The position numbers were made by a program, and so were the translations under genes. The notes beneath the pieces are model-generated. The model made no database searches. It was given only the letters and a program-made list of their open reading frames with translations, and had not been told where the DNA came from. DNA of 64,000 bases from DTU053 sp012520115 (GTDB taxonomy: Bacteria > Bacillota > Clostridia > Oscillospirales > Acutalibacteraceae), in the NCBI GenBank assembly GCA_050953725.1, contig JBMNNB010000002.1, positions 1 through 64,000 of the forward strand, read 5' to 3'. This document shows, in pieces, positions 42,597-51,730 of the stretch (positions are counted from its first letter, which is position 1; every line of letters begins with the position of its first letter).

Positions 42597-44231
42597 ATGG
42601 CAAAGCAGATTCTTTTCGGCGAAGAAGCCCGCAAGGCTTTACAGGTCGGAATTGACAAATTAAGCAATACCGTAAAAATAACACTTGGTCCCAAGGGCCG
42701 CAATGTGGTTCTTGATAAGAAGTACGGTTCACCCCTTATCACTAACGACGGCGTTACAATCGCAAAGGAAATCGAGCTTGAGGACGCTTTTGAGAACATG
42801 GGCGCTCAGCTTGTTAAGGAAGTTGCCACAAAGACAAACGACGTAGCAGGCGACGGTACCACGACAGCTACAATTCTTGCTCAGGCTCTTGTAAGAGAGG
42901 GCATGAAGAACGTTGCAGCAGGCGCAAATCCCATGGCAGTCAAGAGAGGCATCCAGAAGGCTGTCGACGCTGCAGTTGAGGCTCTTAAAGAGAACGCAAA
43001 GCCCGTATCAGGCTCTGACGACATCGCAAGGATTGCCACAATCTCCGCAGGCGACGAGCAGATCGGCGATCTTATTGCCGAGGCTATGGAGAAGGTATCC
43101 TCCGACGGCGTTATCACCATCGAGGAGTCAAAGACCGCCGAGACATACAGCGACGTTGTCGAAGGCATGCAGTTTGACCGTGGCTATATCTCACCTTATA
43201 TGGTAACAGATACAGATAAGATGGAGGCTGTCATCGACGACGCTTACATCCTTATCACCGATAAGAAGATTTCGAACATTCAGGAGATTCTGCCGTTGCT
43301 TGAGCAGGTTCTTCAGGCAGGCAAGAAGCTTGTCATCATCGCCGAGGACATCGAGGGCGAGGCTCTTGCCACAATCCTTGTAAACAAGCTCCGTGGCACC
43401 TTCACCTGCATAGGCGTTAAGGCTCCCGGCTTCGGCGACAGAAGAAAGGAAATGCTCCGTGACATCGCTATCCTTACGGGCGGCGAGGTCATCACAGAGG
43501 AGCTCGGCCTTGAGCTTAAAGAGACAAAGATGAATCAGCTCGGCCGTGCAAAGCAGGTTAAGATTTCAAAAGAGAATACAATCATCGTTGACGGCGCAGG
43601 CAATCCCGACGAGATTAAGGCAAGGGTTGCCCAGATCAGAAAGCAGATCGAGGAAACAACCTCCGACTTTGACCGTGAGAAGCTTCAGGAGCGCCTTGCG
43701 AAGCTCGCAGGCGGCGTAGCTGTCATCCATGTGGGCGCTGCCACAGAGACAGAGATGAAGGAGAAGAAGCTGCGCATTGAGGACGCTCTTTCGGCTACTA
43801 AGGCAGCCGTTGAGGAAGGCTCGGTCGCAGGCGGCGGCGTTGCCCTGCTGAACACCATCCCCGCTGTTAAGAAGCTCGTTGACGAGGTTGCTGAGGACGA
43901 GAAGACAGGCGTTCTTATCGTGCTGAAGGCACTTGAGGAGCCGATTCGACAGATAGCCGCAAACGCAGGCCTTGAGGGCTCCGTAATCATCGACGCAATT
44001 AACCGCTCCGGTAAGACCGGCTACGGCTACAACTTCGCAACTGACGAGTACACCGACATGGCTGCAGCAGGCATTCTTGACCCGACAAAGGTTACCCGCT
44101 CCGCTCTGCAGAACGCAGCCTCGGTCGCAGCTATGGTTCTTACAACCGAATCGCTTGTAACCGACATTCCCGACCCGAAGGCTGACGCAGCTGCTGCAGC
44201 AGCAATGGCACAGGGCGGCGGAATGTATTAA
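42597..44231 (+). CDS. groEL: Chaperonin GroEL
   Basis: The 544-residue chaperonin has all family marks: KITLGPKGRNVVLDKKYG near the N-terminus, the ATP motif AGDGTTTATILAQAL, AAVEEGSVAGGG and the C-terminal Gly-Met-rich tail QGGGMY. GACAGGAGG precedes the ATG. A terminator follows. Confidence 0.98.
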   Translation: MAKQILFGEEARKALQVGIDKLSNTVKITLGPKGRNVVLDKKYGSPLITNDGVTIAKEIELEDAFENMGAQLVKEVATKTNDVAGDGTTTATILAQALVREGMKNVAAGANPMAVKRGIQKAVDAAVEALKENAKPVSGSDDIARIATISAGDEQIGDLIAEAMEKVSSDGVITIEESKTAETYSDVVEGMQFDRGYISPYMVTDTDKMEAVIDDAYILITDKKISNIQEILPLLEQVLQAGKKLVIIAEDIEGEALATILVNKLRGTFTCIGVKAPGFGDRRKEMLRDIAILTGGEVITEELGLELKETKMNQLGRAKQVKISKENTIIVDGAGNPDEIKARVAQIRKQIEETTSDFDREKLQERLAKLAGGVAVIHVGAATETEMKEKKLRIEDALSATKAAVEEGSVAGGGVALLNTIPAVKKLVDEVAEDEKTGVLIVLKALEEPIRQIAANAGLEGSVIIDAINRSGKTGYGYNFATDEYTDMAAAGILDPTKVTRSALQNAASVAAMVLTTESLVTDIPDPKADAAAAAAMAQGGGMY

Positions 44232-44266
44232 TAGAATGCCAAACGCTTAAACCCTCCCGTAAAGAC

Positions 44267-44301
44267 ACACCCCGGCTCTTATGAGCACGGGGTGTTTTTT
44301 T
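44267..44301 (+). terminator. Terminator of groESL
   Basis: ACACCCC/GGGGTGT and GCTC/GAGC stems around TTAT, then seven T. Confidence 0.9.
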
Positions 44302-44334
44302 GCGCCTGAGGCGGGCGGGTTGTGCGGGCGGAGC

Positions 44335-44372
44335 GGAGGGCGAGGCGGACGGCTGACGGTGGGCGGAGGGCG
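44335..44372 (+). repeat. 38-bp exact direct repeat, copy 1
   Basis: Identical to 44716-44753. Confidence 0.85.
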
Positions 44373-44715
44373 GGGGTGTGGGTGCAAGGTGTGCCCGACG
44401 GGCGGGGTGGACGGGCGGCTGGTTAGGCGCGGGTTCTGTGAGGTGCGGGGCGGGTGCTGGGCGGAGGGGTGCGGGGCGGGTGTGGGTGCGAGGGTGCCCG
44501 ACGGGCGGGGTGCGGGCGGTGGGCGCAGGGTGAGAAGGACGGCGCCCATTCTTAGGCGGGTTGCGGGGCGGGTGCGGGTGCGAGGGGTGCCCGTGTGCGG
44601 CGGGCGGGTTGTGCGGGCGGCGGGCGGCGGGGGGGGTGTGGCGAGTGGTGCGGGGCGGGTGTGCTTCGAGTGAGGATGTGCGCCTCGCAGCGGGCGGGCG
44701 GGGTGGGGTGCGGGC

Positions 44716-44753
44716 GGAGGGCGAGGCGGACGGCTGACGGTGGGCGGAGGGCG
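44716..44753 (+). repeat. 38-bp exact direct repeat, copy 2
   Basis: Identical to 44335-44372; it marks the right end of the G-rich region. Confidence 0.85.
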
Positions 44754-44870
44754 AGGTTTTGAAGATACTTTGGTTTGGAAAAACGTTTGTTATCTCTTCA
44801 TTAAATGACTCTTGAATATTTCTGCGAAATGGTCTTTAATTTAAGTAACAAAACTTATCGGAGGTTAATT

Positions 44871-46127
44871 ATGTCAGTAACGGACACCATTCGTAAAACT
44901 CCCGGCGATACTGCCTGGTTTACACATGACCGCTTCGGAATGTTCATCCACTGGGGTCTCTATGCCCTGCCCGCAAGGCATGAGTGGATTAAGAACATCG
45001 AGAGAATTACCGACGAGGACTATGACAAATACTTCAGATACTTCAATCCCGACCTCTATGACGCAAGAGAATGGGCTAAAAAGGCCAAGGCTGCGGGCAT
45101 GAAGTACGCCGTTCTTACCTCTAAACACCACGAGGGCTTCTGCCTTTTTGATTCGCAGTACACCGACTACAAGGCAACGAACACCAAAATCGGCAGGGAC
45201 CTTGTTAAAGAGTTTGTCGAGGCCTTCAGGTCTGAGGGCTTGAAAGTGGGCTTTTACTACTCTCTTATCGACTGGCATCATCCCGATTTCACTATTGACG
45301 GAAAGCATCCCCGCCGTGACGACGACAACATCGAGGAGCAAAATAAGGGCAGGGATATGGCCTGTTACAGGGAGTACATGAAGAATCAGGTCACTGAGCT
45401 GCTCACCAATTACGGCAAGATTGACATACTCTGGTTTGACTTCTCATACTCAGGCGAAGTATACAAAGGCATGAAGGGCAAGGGCAAGGACGACTGGGGC
45501 GCAGAGGAGCTTATAGCCACCGCAAGAAAGCTCTGCCCCGGCATCATCATCAACAACAGAACCGAAATCGAGCAGGATTTGTGGACTCCCGAGCAGTACC
45601 AGCCCGAAAGCTGGATCACAGACGACAAGGGTCAGCGTGTTGTATGGGAGGCATGCCAGACCTTCTCCGGCTCATGGGGCTATCATCGTGACGAGGCCAC
45701 ATGGAAGTCACCGGAGCAGCTTATCAGGATGCTTATAAATACTGTTTCCTGCGGCGGCAACCTGCTTCTGAATGTAGGTCCCACCGCCCGTGGAATATTT
45801 GACGACAGAGCGGACTATGCCCTTGAACAAATCGGCAAGTGGATGCGCCTGAATTCAAAGAGCATCTACGGCTGCACACAGAGCGAATTTGAGGCTTCGC
45901 CGGATGTCCGTTACACACAGAACGGCAAGGTGCTGTACGCCCATATCTACGCATACCCCTTTGTGGCTTTAAGGCTGAAGGGACTTGCCGGCAAGGTCGA
46001 CTATATGCAGTTCCTGCACGACGCTTCGGAGCTTTTCTGGAGTGAAAAGGGCGAGGATATCATAGTAAAACTGCCCGTCGTAAAGCCGAATCAGATAGTC
46101 CCCGTAATCGAGATATTCCTGAAATAA
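44871..46127 (+). CDS. GH29 family alpha-L-fucosidase
   Basis: The 418-residue enzyme releases alpha-fucose, for example from mucin or milk glycans. GH29 blocks are clear: WFTHDRFGMFIHWGLYALPA, YAVLTSKHHEGFCLFDS, and the nucleophile Asp in IDILWFDFSYSG; GGNLLLNVGPTARG follows. ATCGGAGG lies before ATG 44871, so the 22-codon upstream frame is rejected. There is no signal peptide, so it is probably intracellular. Confidence 0.95.
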   Translation: MSVTDTIRKTPGDTAWFTHDRFGMFIHWGLYALPARHEWIKNIERITDEDYDKYFRYFNPDLYDAREWAKKAKAAGMKYAVLTSKHHEGFCLFDSQYTDYKATNTKIGRDLVKEFVEAFRSEGLKVGFYYSLIDWHHPDFTIDGKHPRRDDDNIEEQNKGRDMACYREYMKNQVTELLTNYGKIDILWFDFSYSGEVYKGMKGKGKDDWGAEELIATARKLCPGIIINNRTEIEQDLWTPEQYQPESWITDDKGQRVVWEACQTFSGSWGYHRDEATWKSPEQLIRMLINTVSCGGNLLLNVGPTARGIFDDRADYALEQIGKWMRLNSKSIYGCTQSEFEASPDVRYTQNGKVLYAHIYAYPFVALRLKGLAGKVDYMQFLHDASELFWSEKGEDIIVKLPVVKPNQIVPVIEIFLK

Positions 46128-46144
46128 GCAGCAATAAAACTAAC

Positions 46145-46174
46145 AGGGCTTTCCTTTTGGATTGCCCTATTTTT
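46145..46174 (+). terminator. Terminator of the fucosidase gene
   Basis: AGGGC and GCCCT with inner TTCC/GGA pairs, then ATTTTT. Confidence 0.75.
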
Positions 46175-46240
46175 GTGTCCCTATAATGGGTCATGGTCTG
46201 GCATATAATGTTTATAGAAGGCTGAAAAGGGGGGCATAAA

Positions 46241-46585
46241 ATGTTCGACTTTAACGGGGACGGTAAGATTGACATGACAGAGAGATTTCTTGCCTTCAGC
46301 ATATTTGAGGATATGACGGGCGGGGAATCGATGCCTGTCGGAAGGTATAAGAAGCGGCAAAGCATATTAAAGCGTGCCTATGAGAAAATGGAGGGCAACT
46401 CCTATAAAAACACTACCTTCGGGCGGGCGATGCTTGAGCTTATTTCCTTTGCGGTAATGGTTATTCTGTATTTCTTAATAAAATATGAGGTTCTGGCGGG
46501 TGCGGCGTTGGTTGTGGGTGCCTCTGTTTTCTTTATAGCCGTAACCGTTGTTATAGTCTCTGCCGTTACGAGTCTTATATTTTAA
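46241..46585 (+). CDS. Small membrane protein with one EF-hand-like loop
   Basis: The 114-residue protein opens with DFNGDGKIDMTE, a calcium-loop pattern, followed by a basic stretch and two membrane helices (about 66-83 and 86-110). GGGGGGC lies 6 nt before the ATG. It is monocistronic, with terminators on both sides. Similar short proteins occur in Ruminococcaceae; function unknown. Confidence 0.82.
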   Translation: MFDFNGDGKIDMTERFLAFSIFEDMTGGESMPVGRYKKRQSILKRAYEKMEGNSYKNTTFGRAMLELISFAVMVILYFLIKYEVLAGAALVVGASVFFIAVTVVIVSAVTSLIF

Positions 46586-46611
46586 GGGCTAAGCGTGAGC
46601 TTAGCCCTTTT
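46582..46611. terminator. Terminator shared by convergent genes
   Basis: AAGGGCTAAG and CTTAGCCCTT pair around CGTGAG, with T on both strands. Confidence 0.88.
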
Positions 46612-46612
46612 G

Positions 46613-48100
46613 TCATAGCGTTACAGTTTTATTGGCGATTTTCTCGCAGAATACCCTGTCGTGTTCCACAAAAAGTATCGTGGGGTTGAAGGACAGCAGT
46701 AATTCTTCAATCTGCATGCGGGATATTACATCCACGAAGTTAAGCGGTTCGTCCCAGATATAGAGGTGGGCTTTTTCGCAAAGGCTCTTTGCTATCAGCA
46801 CCTTTTTCTTCTGCCCGCCGCTGAAGTCCTGCATGTTCTTATCGAACTGGCTTCTGGAAAAATCCAGCTTTCTGAGGATTGCCTTAAAGAGGCTCTCGTC
46901 GATGCCGTGTTCTGCTGCAAAGTCAGACAGGCTGCCCTTTAAAAAGGAGCTGTCCTGCGGGACGTATGAGATTATGATGTTGCTGCCCTTTTCAAAGGTG
47001 CCCGTGTGGGGAATGCTCTCCCCCATTATCATTTTTATTATGCTTGACTTGCCCGAGCCGTTTCTGCCCTGAAGGGCGAGCCTGTCGCCCTTTTCGATGT
47101 CGAAGGTGATTCCCGAACAGACAGTATTTTCTCCGTAGCTGACGGTGATGTCACGAAGGCTTATAAGGCGGTTCGAGTGATAATCGAGCCTGTGGATTTT
47201 CAGCTCCTCTGCGCTTTCGATGTTCTTTAATAGCTTCGACTTTTCCTCGATTGAGCTTTCGTACCGAGACTCTATGGCCTTTGCCCGCTTCATCATTTTC
47301 TTTGATTTTGCCGCAAGGTATGGCCTGCGCCCGACGGTATTGTCAATTTTCCTCGGGTCGCCGCCGATTTTCTCACGCTCCGATTTGTCCGCCCACTCGG
47401 CCTTCTCCCTTGCGGTTTCTTTAAGGCGTTTTACCTGCTTCCGAAGCTTTTCTGACTCGGCGATTTCGTACTTGTCCTGACGCTCCTTGTTTATAAGCCA
47501 GCTTGAGAAATTTCCCTTCTGTATTTCGATATTCGTCTTGTTGATTGATAGGATATGCTCCACGCAGCCGTCAAGGAAGGCTCTGTCGTGGGAGACTAAG
47601 ATAAAGCCCTTTTTGCTCTTGAGATACCTGCTCACAAGCTGCCTGCCCTTCATGTCCAGGTGGTTTGTGGGCTCGTCTATGAGCAGAAAGCTGTTCTCTT
47701 TAAGGAACAGTATTGACAGCAGCACCTTAGTCTGCTCACCCTTTGACAGGGTGCTAAAGGGTCTGTAAAGCACGTTTTCGTCCACTTCAAGAAGGGACAG
47801 CTCCCTTTGAAGCTGCCAGTAGAGAAAGTCCGGATGAATTTCGGTTAAGGCGTCTATGGTGTTTTTGTCCTCATCCGTGACTATATAGGGGAAATACTCA
47901 AAGTCCACGGAGGCAGAAATAGTCCCGCTGTATTCGTATTCGCCCAATAAGAGCTTTAAAAAGGTGGTCTTGCCTCGGCCGTTTCTGCCGATAAAGCCCA
48001 GCTTCCAGTCCGTATCAATCTGAAAGCTGACGTCTTCAAAGATATTGTCATAGCTGCCCTCATAGCTGAAGGTCAGATTTTGTATGTTTATAAGCGACAT
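46613..48100 (-). CDS. ABC-F ribosomal protection protein, Lsa type
   Basis: The 495-residue protein has two ATPase domains (Walker A GRNGRGKTT at about 38 and GRNGSGKSS in the second half; signatures LSKGEQTKV and FSGGQKKKV) joined by a long charged linker (about 210-290) and no membrane helices. The N-terminus (NLTFSYEGSYDNIFEDVSF) resembles the Lsa group, which frees ribosomes of lincosamides, streptogramin A and pleuromutilins. The actual resistance spectrum is inference. GGAGTG precedes ATG 48100. It is controlled by an attenuator. Confidence 0.9.
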   Translation of the reverse strand: MSLINIQNLTFSYEGSYDNIFEDVSFQIDTDWKLGFIGRNGRGKTTFLKLLLGEYEYSGTISASVDFEYFPYIVTDEDKNTIDALTEIHPDFLYWQLQRELSLLEVDENVLYRPFSTLSKGEQTKVLLSILFLKENSFLLIDEPTNHLDMKGRQLVSRYLKSKKGFILVSHDRAFLDGCVEHILSINKTNIEIQKGNFSSWLINKERQDKYEIAESEKLRKQVKRLKETAREKAEWADKSEREKIGGDPRKIDNTVGRRPYLAAKSKKMMKRAKAIESRYESSIEEKSKLLKNIESAEELKIHRLDYHSNRLISLRDITVSYGENTVCSGITFDIEKGDRLALQGRNGSGKSSIIKMIMGESIPHTGTFEKGSNIIISYVPQDSSFLKGSLSDFAAEHGIDESLFKAILRKLDFSRSQFDKNMQDFSGGQKKKVLIAKSLCEKAHLYIWDEPLNFVDVISRMQIEELLLSFNPTILFVEHDRVFCEKIANKTVTL

Positions 48101-48124
48101 TTTGTTCACTCCTGCATTAAAAAT

Positions 48125-48275
48125 CGGCTGCAAGAAAGTTAATTCTCACAGCCGGCAAAGAGCCACAAAACCGTTTGACCTGAAGAACAAACTTTCCTGC
48201 AAACGGCATAACAAAGAGAGCGAATATATCGCCTGAATATGCTATGCCTAAAGTTTAGCAAGAAAGATTGTACAT
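48125..48275 (-). promoter_or_regulatory. Ribosome-mediated attenuator of the ABC-F gene
   Basis: A leader peptide (48255-48275) contains CTTTCTTGC (region 1, 48258-48266). Region 2 (GCAGGAAAGTT, 48190-48200) can pair with region 1 or with region 3 (AACTTTCTTGCAG, 48128-48140). Region 3 overlaps the 3' arm of a terminator-like hairpin CGGCTG/CAGCCG (48149-48154, 48125-48130) with a following ATTTTT. A ribosome stalled on the leader would free region 2 to pair with 3 and so prevent the terminator. Confidence 0.75.
48255..48275 (-). CDS. Six-residue leader peptide MYNLSC
   Basis: ATG at 48275 through TAA at 48255, with a strong AAAGGAGG 7 nt upstream, about 30 nt after the predicted transcription start. 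Antibiotic-inducible ABC-F genes commonly carry such tiny ORFs. Confidence 0.75.
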   Translation of the reverse strand: MYNLSC

Positions 48276-48305
48276 TCTCTGGCCTCCTTTTATTATTTCG
48301 CCGTT

Positions 48306-48311
48306 ATTATA
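48306..48311 (-). promoter_or_regulatory. Extended -10 promoter of the ABC-F gene
   Basis: TATAAT preceded by TGG on the minus strand. The -35 is poor, which an extended -10 tolerates. Confidence 0.7.
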
Positions 48312-48340
48312 CCATAATTTCCGATAAAATAAAGAGTATT

Positions 48341-49075
48341 TTATCCCTTCATAAGCACCTTCAGTCCCCTGCTTTCAAACAGGTTTCTGACTTCATTAAG
48401 CTCTTCGGGTGTGGGAGGCTGGGTATCTTTCAGCTCGTACTTAAAGCCGAGCGCCGCCCACTTGTACTCGCCCATTTTGTGAAAAGGCAAAAGCTCAACG
48501 AGTTCAACGCATTTAAAGTCCTTCAGATACTCCGCAAGCCCCACGAGGGTTCTGTAATTTAAAGTGTAGCCGGGCAGTAAAACCTGCCTTATCCAGACCC
48601 TTTTGTCCGTTTCCTCGCAGTAGTTCAGAGTTTCGAGTGTGCGCTTATTGCTGTGACCTGTGAGGACCTTGCTCATCTCGTCGTCAAAGCACTTTATGTC
48701 AAGCAGTATCAGGTCGGCAAGGTCAAGGACGGGTGCGCTTGCCTCTACGGGTATGCTGCCCGCCGTGTCAAGGGCCGTATGAATGCCCTTTTCCTTGCAG
48801 CCTTTGAGTATGGCCTTTACAAACTCAATCTGCAGAAGGGGTTCGCCGCCGGAGAGCGTTACGCCGCCTGATTTTATGAAATTCTTATAGCTCAGGATAT
48901 CTTTCAGCACTTCATCGGAGTCGATTATCTTGCCGACATTGACAGCCCAGGTGTCAGGATTGTGGCAGTACAGGCAGCGATAGGCGCAGCCCTGAAGAAA
49001 CAGGACATATCTGATGCCCGGCCCGTCAAGGGTTCCGAAGGACTCAACCGAATGTACTCTGCCCAAAACTCCCAT
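48341..49075 (-). CDS. pflA: Pyruvate formate-lyase-activating enzyme
   Basis: The 244-residue radical-SAM enzyme installs the glycyl radical in PflB. CAYRCLYC carries the Fe-S cysteines; GGVTLSGGEPLLQ is the AdoMet-binding block. It lies 43 bp after pflB on the same strand. Confidence 0.96.
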   Translation of the reverse strand: MGVLGRVHSVESFGTLDGPGIRYVLFLQGCAYRCLYCHNPDTWAVNVGKIIDSDEVLKDILSYKNFIKSGGVTLSGGEPLLQIEFVKAILKGCKEKGIHTALDTAGSIPVEASAPVLDLADLILLDIKCFDDEMSKVLTGHSNKRTLETLNYCEETDKRVWIRQVLLPGYTLNYRTLVGLAEYLKDFKCVELVELLPFHKMGEYKWAALGFKYELKDTQPPTPEELNEVRNLFESRGLKVLMKG

Positions 49076-49118
49076 TGCACTTTCCCCTCAGCTGTTTTTC
49101 TCCGACCATGCTTACTGT

Positions 49119-51332
49119 TTAGAATCTCTCGTGGAAGGTTCTGTGAAGAACATCAAGCTGCTGCTCTCGAGTGAGCTTTATAAAGTTTACGGCATAGCCG
49201 CTGACCCTGATTGTAAGCTGCGGGTACTTTTCTGGATTCTCCATAGCGTCCATAAGCACATCCTTGTTTATTACATTTACATTGATATGGTGGCCTGTAT
49301 CTGTGAAGTAGCCGTCGAGCAGTTCCTTCAGGTTGCTTATTCTGTCGTCCTCAGTCTTGCCCAGCGCCCCGGGTACGATGCTGAAGGTGTATGAGATTCC
49401 GTCCTCCGCATAGTCGTAGGGCAGCTTTGCGACGCTCTTCATGCTGGCTATGCAGCCATTTGTGTCCCTGCCGTGCATGGGGTTTGCGCCGGGGGCGAAG
49501 GGCTCGCCGAGCTTTCTGCCGTCGGGAGTGGAGCCTGTCTTTTTGCCGTAGACCACGTTGGATGTGATCGTAAGGATGGATAAAGTGGGCTTTGAATCCC
49601 TGTATGTCCTGTGGTTGCGCAGCTTCTTCATAAAGTTCTTTAAGACATTGACCGCAATCTGGTCTGCCTCGTCATTGTTGTTGCCGTACTTAGGATAGTC
49701 GCCCTCGACTGCAAAGTCCGTTGCAAGACCCTCCTCGTTCCTTATGACCTTTACCTTTGTGTGCTTGATGGCGGAAAGGCTGTCGGCAACGACGCTCAGT
49801 CCCGCAACGCCGCAGGCCATGGTTCTGAGGACATTCACATCGTGCAGCGCCATTTCAAGCCGCTCATAGCAGTACTTGTCGTGCATATAGTGGATGACGT
49901 TAAGAGTATTGATATACAGCTTTGCAAGCCAGTCGCAGACGGTGTCGAACTTCCTTACCACCTCGTCATAGTCGAGGTATTCGGAGGTAATAGGCGCAAA
50001 TTCGGGGCCCACCTGAATGCCGTAGACCTCGTCACGTCCGCCGTTAATGGCGTAGAGCAGTGCCTTTGCGAGGTTTGCCCTTGCGCCGAAGAATTGCATC
50101 TGCTTGCCTATCCTCATTGCGGAAACGCAGCAGGCAATGCCGTAGTCGTCGCCGAACTTCGGGCGCATGATGTCGTCGTTCTCATACTGAATCGAGGATG
50201 TCTCAATAGAAACCTTTGCGCAGTAGCGCTTAAAATTCTCGGGCAGTTTGCTGCTCCAGAGCACCGTAAGGTTCGGCTCGGGAGCGGGACCGAGGTTTGC
50301 AAGCGTGTGCAGGAAGCGGTAGGTCATCTTTGTGACCATGTGCCTGCCGTCGACGCACATTCCGCCGAGGGATTCCGTGACCCATGTGGGGTCGCCGCTG
50401 AAAAGCTGGTCATAGGCGGGGGTGCGAAGGAAGCGGACTATGCGAAGCTTCATAATAAGGTGGTCAACAAGCTCCTGAATCTGCTCCTCTGTGTATCTGC
50501 CGCTCTTTAAATCACGCTCTGCGTATATGTCAAGGAAGGTGGAAATCCTGCCTATGCTCATTGCGGCGCCGTTCTGGTCCTTGACGGCGGCAAGGTATGC
50601 AAAGTAAAGCCACTGAATGGCCTCCTTGGTGTCCTCTGCGGGCCTTGTGATGTCAAAGCCGTAGCTCTGGGCCATTTCGGCAAGCTCCTGAAGGGCTCTT
50701 ATCTGCTCGCTGAGCTCCTCACGCTGCTGGATTTCCCTTTCGCATAAAGCGTCAAACACGAACGCTGCCTTTTCGGCCTGCTTCTGCTCTATAAGGGCAG
50801 CAATGCCGTAAAGGGGGACCCTGCGGTAGTCGCCGATGATTCTGCCTCTGCCGTAGGAATCGGGCAGACCGGTTATGATGCCGCACTTGCGGGCCCTTCT
50901 CATCTCGTCGGTATATACGTCATAAACTCCGTCGTTGTGGGTCTTGCGGTATTTGAAAATGTTTGCTATATCCTCGGGCAGCTTTCTGCCGTAGGCTTCA
51001 AGCTCGTTATAGACAAGTCTTATTCCGCCGAAGGGCATAATTGCTCTCTTGAGGGGCTCGTCTGTCTGAAGGCCTACAATCTCCTCAAGCTCCTTGTTAA
51101 TATAGCCCGGCTTGTGTGAGGTTATGGTCGAAACCGTGTTCTCGTCGATATCATAAACTCCGCCTCGGGCGTGTTCTTCTCTCATTTTCTCGCTGAGCTG
51201 TTCCCAGAGCTTTTTTGTCTTCTCCGTAGGAGGTGCAAGAAAGCTCTCATCGCCGTCATAGGGCGTGTAATTCTCAACAATGAAGTCACGAACATTAATC
51301 TCTACCGTGCGTTTGTTATCGATAATGCTCAT
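49119..51332 (-). CDS. pflB: Formate C-acetyltransferase (pyruvate formate-lyase)
   Basis: The 737-residue glycyl-radical enzyme converts pyruvate and CoA to acetyl-CoA and formate under anaerobic conditions. The active-site cysteine pair in ACCVSAMRIG and the glycyl-radical motif RVSGYAV near the C-terminus are present. A GAAAGAAGTG site precedes ATG 51332; a 33-codon upstream extension is rejected. It is strictly oxygen-sensitive, fitting an anaerobe. Confidence 0.97.
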   Translation of the reverse strand: MSIIDNKRTVEINVRDFIVENYTPYDGDESFLAPPTEKTKKLWEQLSEKMREEHARGGVYDIDENTVSTITSHKPGYINKELEEIVGLQTDEPLKRAIMPFGGIRLVYNELEAYGRKLPEDIANIFKYRKTHNDGVYDVYTDEMRRARKCGIITGLPDSYGRGRIIGDYRRVPLYGIAALIEQKQAEKAAFVFDALCEREIQQREELSEQIRALQELAEMAQSYGFDITRPAEDTKEAIQWLYFAYLAAVKDQNGAAMSIGRISTFLDIYAERDLKSGRYTEEQIQELVDHLIMKLRIVRFLRTPAYDQLFSGDPTWVTESLGGMCVDGRHMVTKMTYRFLHTLANLGPAPEPNLTVLWSSKLPENFKRYCAKVSIETSSIQYENDDIMRPKFGDDYGIACCVSAMRIGKQMQFFGARANLAKALLYAINGGRDEVYGIQVGPEFAPITSEYLDYDEVVRKFDTVCDWLAKLYINTLNVIHYMHDKYCYERLEMALHDVNVLRTMACGVAGLSVVADSLSAIKHTKVKVIRNEEGLATDFAVEGDYPKYGNNNDEADQIAVNVLKNFMKKLRNHRTYRDSKPTLSILTITSNVVYGKKTGSTPDGRKLGEPFAPGANPMHGRDTNGCIASMKSVAKLPYDYAEDGISYTFSIVPGALGKTEDDRISNLKELLDGYFTDTGHHINVNVINKDVLMDAMENPEKYPQLTIRVSGYAVNFIKLTREQQLDVLHRTFHERF

Positions 51333-51511
51333 AAGATCACTTCTTTCAAAAATTAATAATAATATTCCACAGATAAACCGATTAATTCGATAAAAAAACA
51401 AGGCTATACTGGGTCTTAACTGATGCGACACCCGTAATAGACTTGTTATAATTATTAGATGTTTTTCTATCAGCCAAGACAGTGAATTTTAACAAAAAAA
51501 CCGCTGATTTC

Positions 51512-51540
51512 ACTATATAATATGATATGACAAAAGTCAA
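51512..51540 (-). promoter_or_regulatory. Promoter of pflBA
   Basis: On the minus strand: TTGACT (51540-51535), 17 bp, TATAGT (51517-51512). The leader is about 170 nt. A perfect Rex site is not visible, though partial TTGTTAA-like words occur near the start. Confidence 0.6.
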
Positions 51541-51635
51541 CATTTGTGAATCAGTATTAATATATCTATTGATTTTGTACAAATTTTCCGGAAAAAACCA
51601 CAATATATAGTGATATTGCCTTTTGGCCATTTTGC

Positions 51636-51664
51636 TTTACAAAACCCTCTCTTATTGGTACAAT
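51636..51664 (+). promoter_or_regulatory. Promoter of the lipoprotein gene at 51731
   Basis: TTTACA (51636-51641), 17 bp, TACAAT (51659-51664). Confidence 0.65.
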
Positions 51665-51730
51665 AATTCAGATAAGGCTTATTGAAATTTTATTAAGTAT
51701 TTATAAAAATGCATTGAGAGGACATATAAA

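Larger units (their letters stand above)
44302..44760 (+). repeat. Very G-rich low-complexity repeat region
   Basis: About 460 bp are composed almost wholly of G-tracts with single C, A or T (words such as GCGGGCGG, GGAGGGCG, GGGGCGGGTG), far above the GC content of the flanks. A 38-bp word occurs exactly at 44335-44372 and 44716-44753, near both ends; other words such as TGCCCGACGGGCGGGGTG recur near 44393 and 44499. Frames on either strand are Gly/Arg- or Pro-rich artefacts without ribosome-binding sites. Confidence 0.85.

Noticed and set aside
44281..44673. 130-codon Gly/Arg/Cys-rich frame and an opposite Pro-rich frame in the G-rich region
   Set aside because: Low-complexity composition explains the absence of stops; no ribosome-binding site and no domain.
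51440..51520. Rex (redox) operator before pflB
   Set aside because: Only a half-site-like TTGTTAA is seen; the second half does not match.
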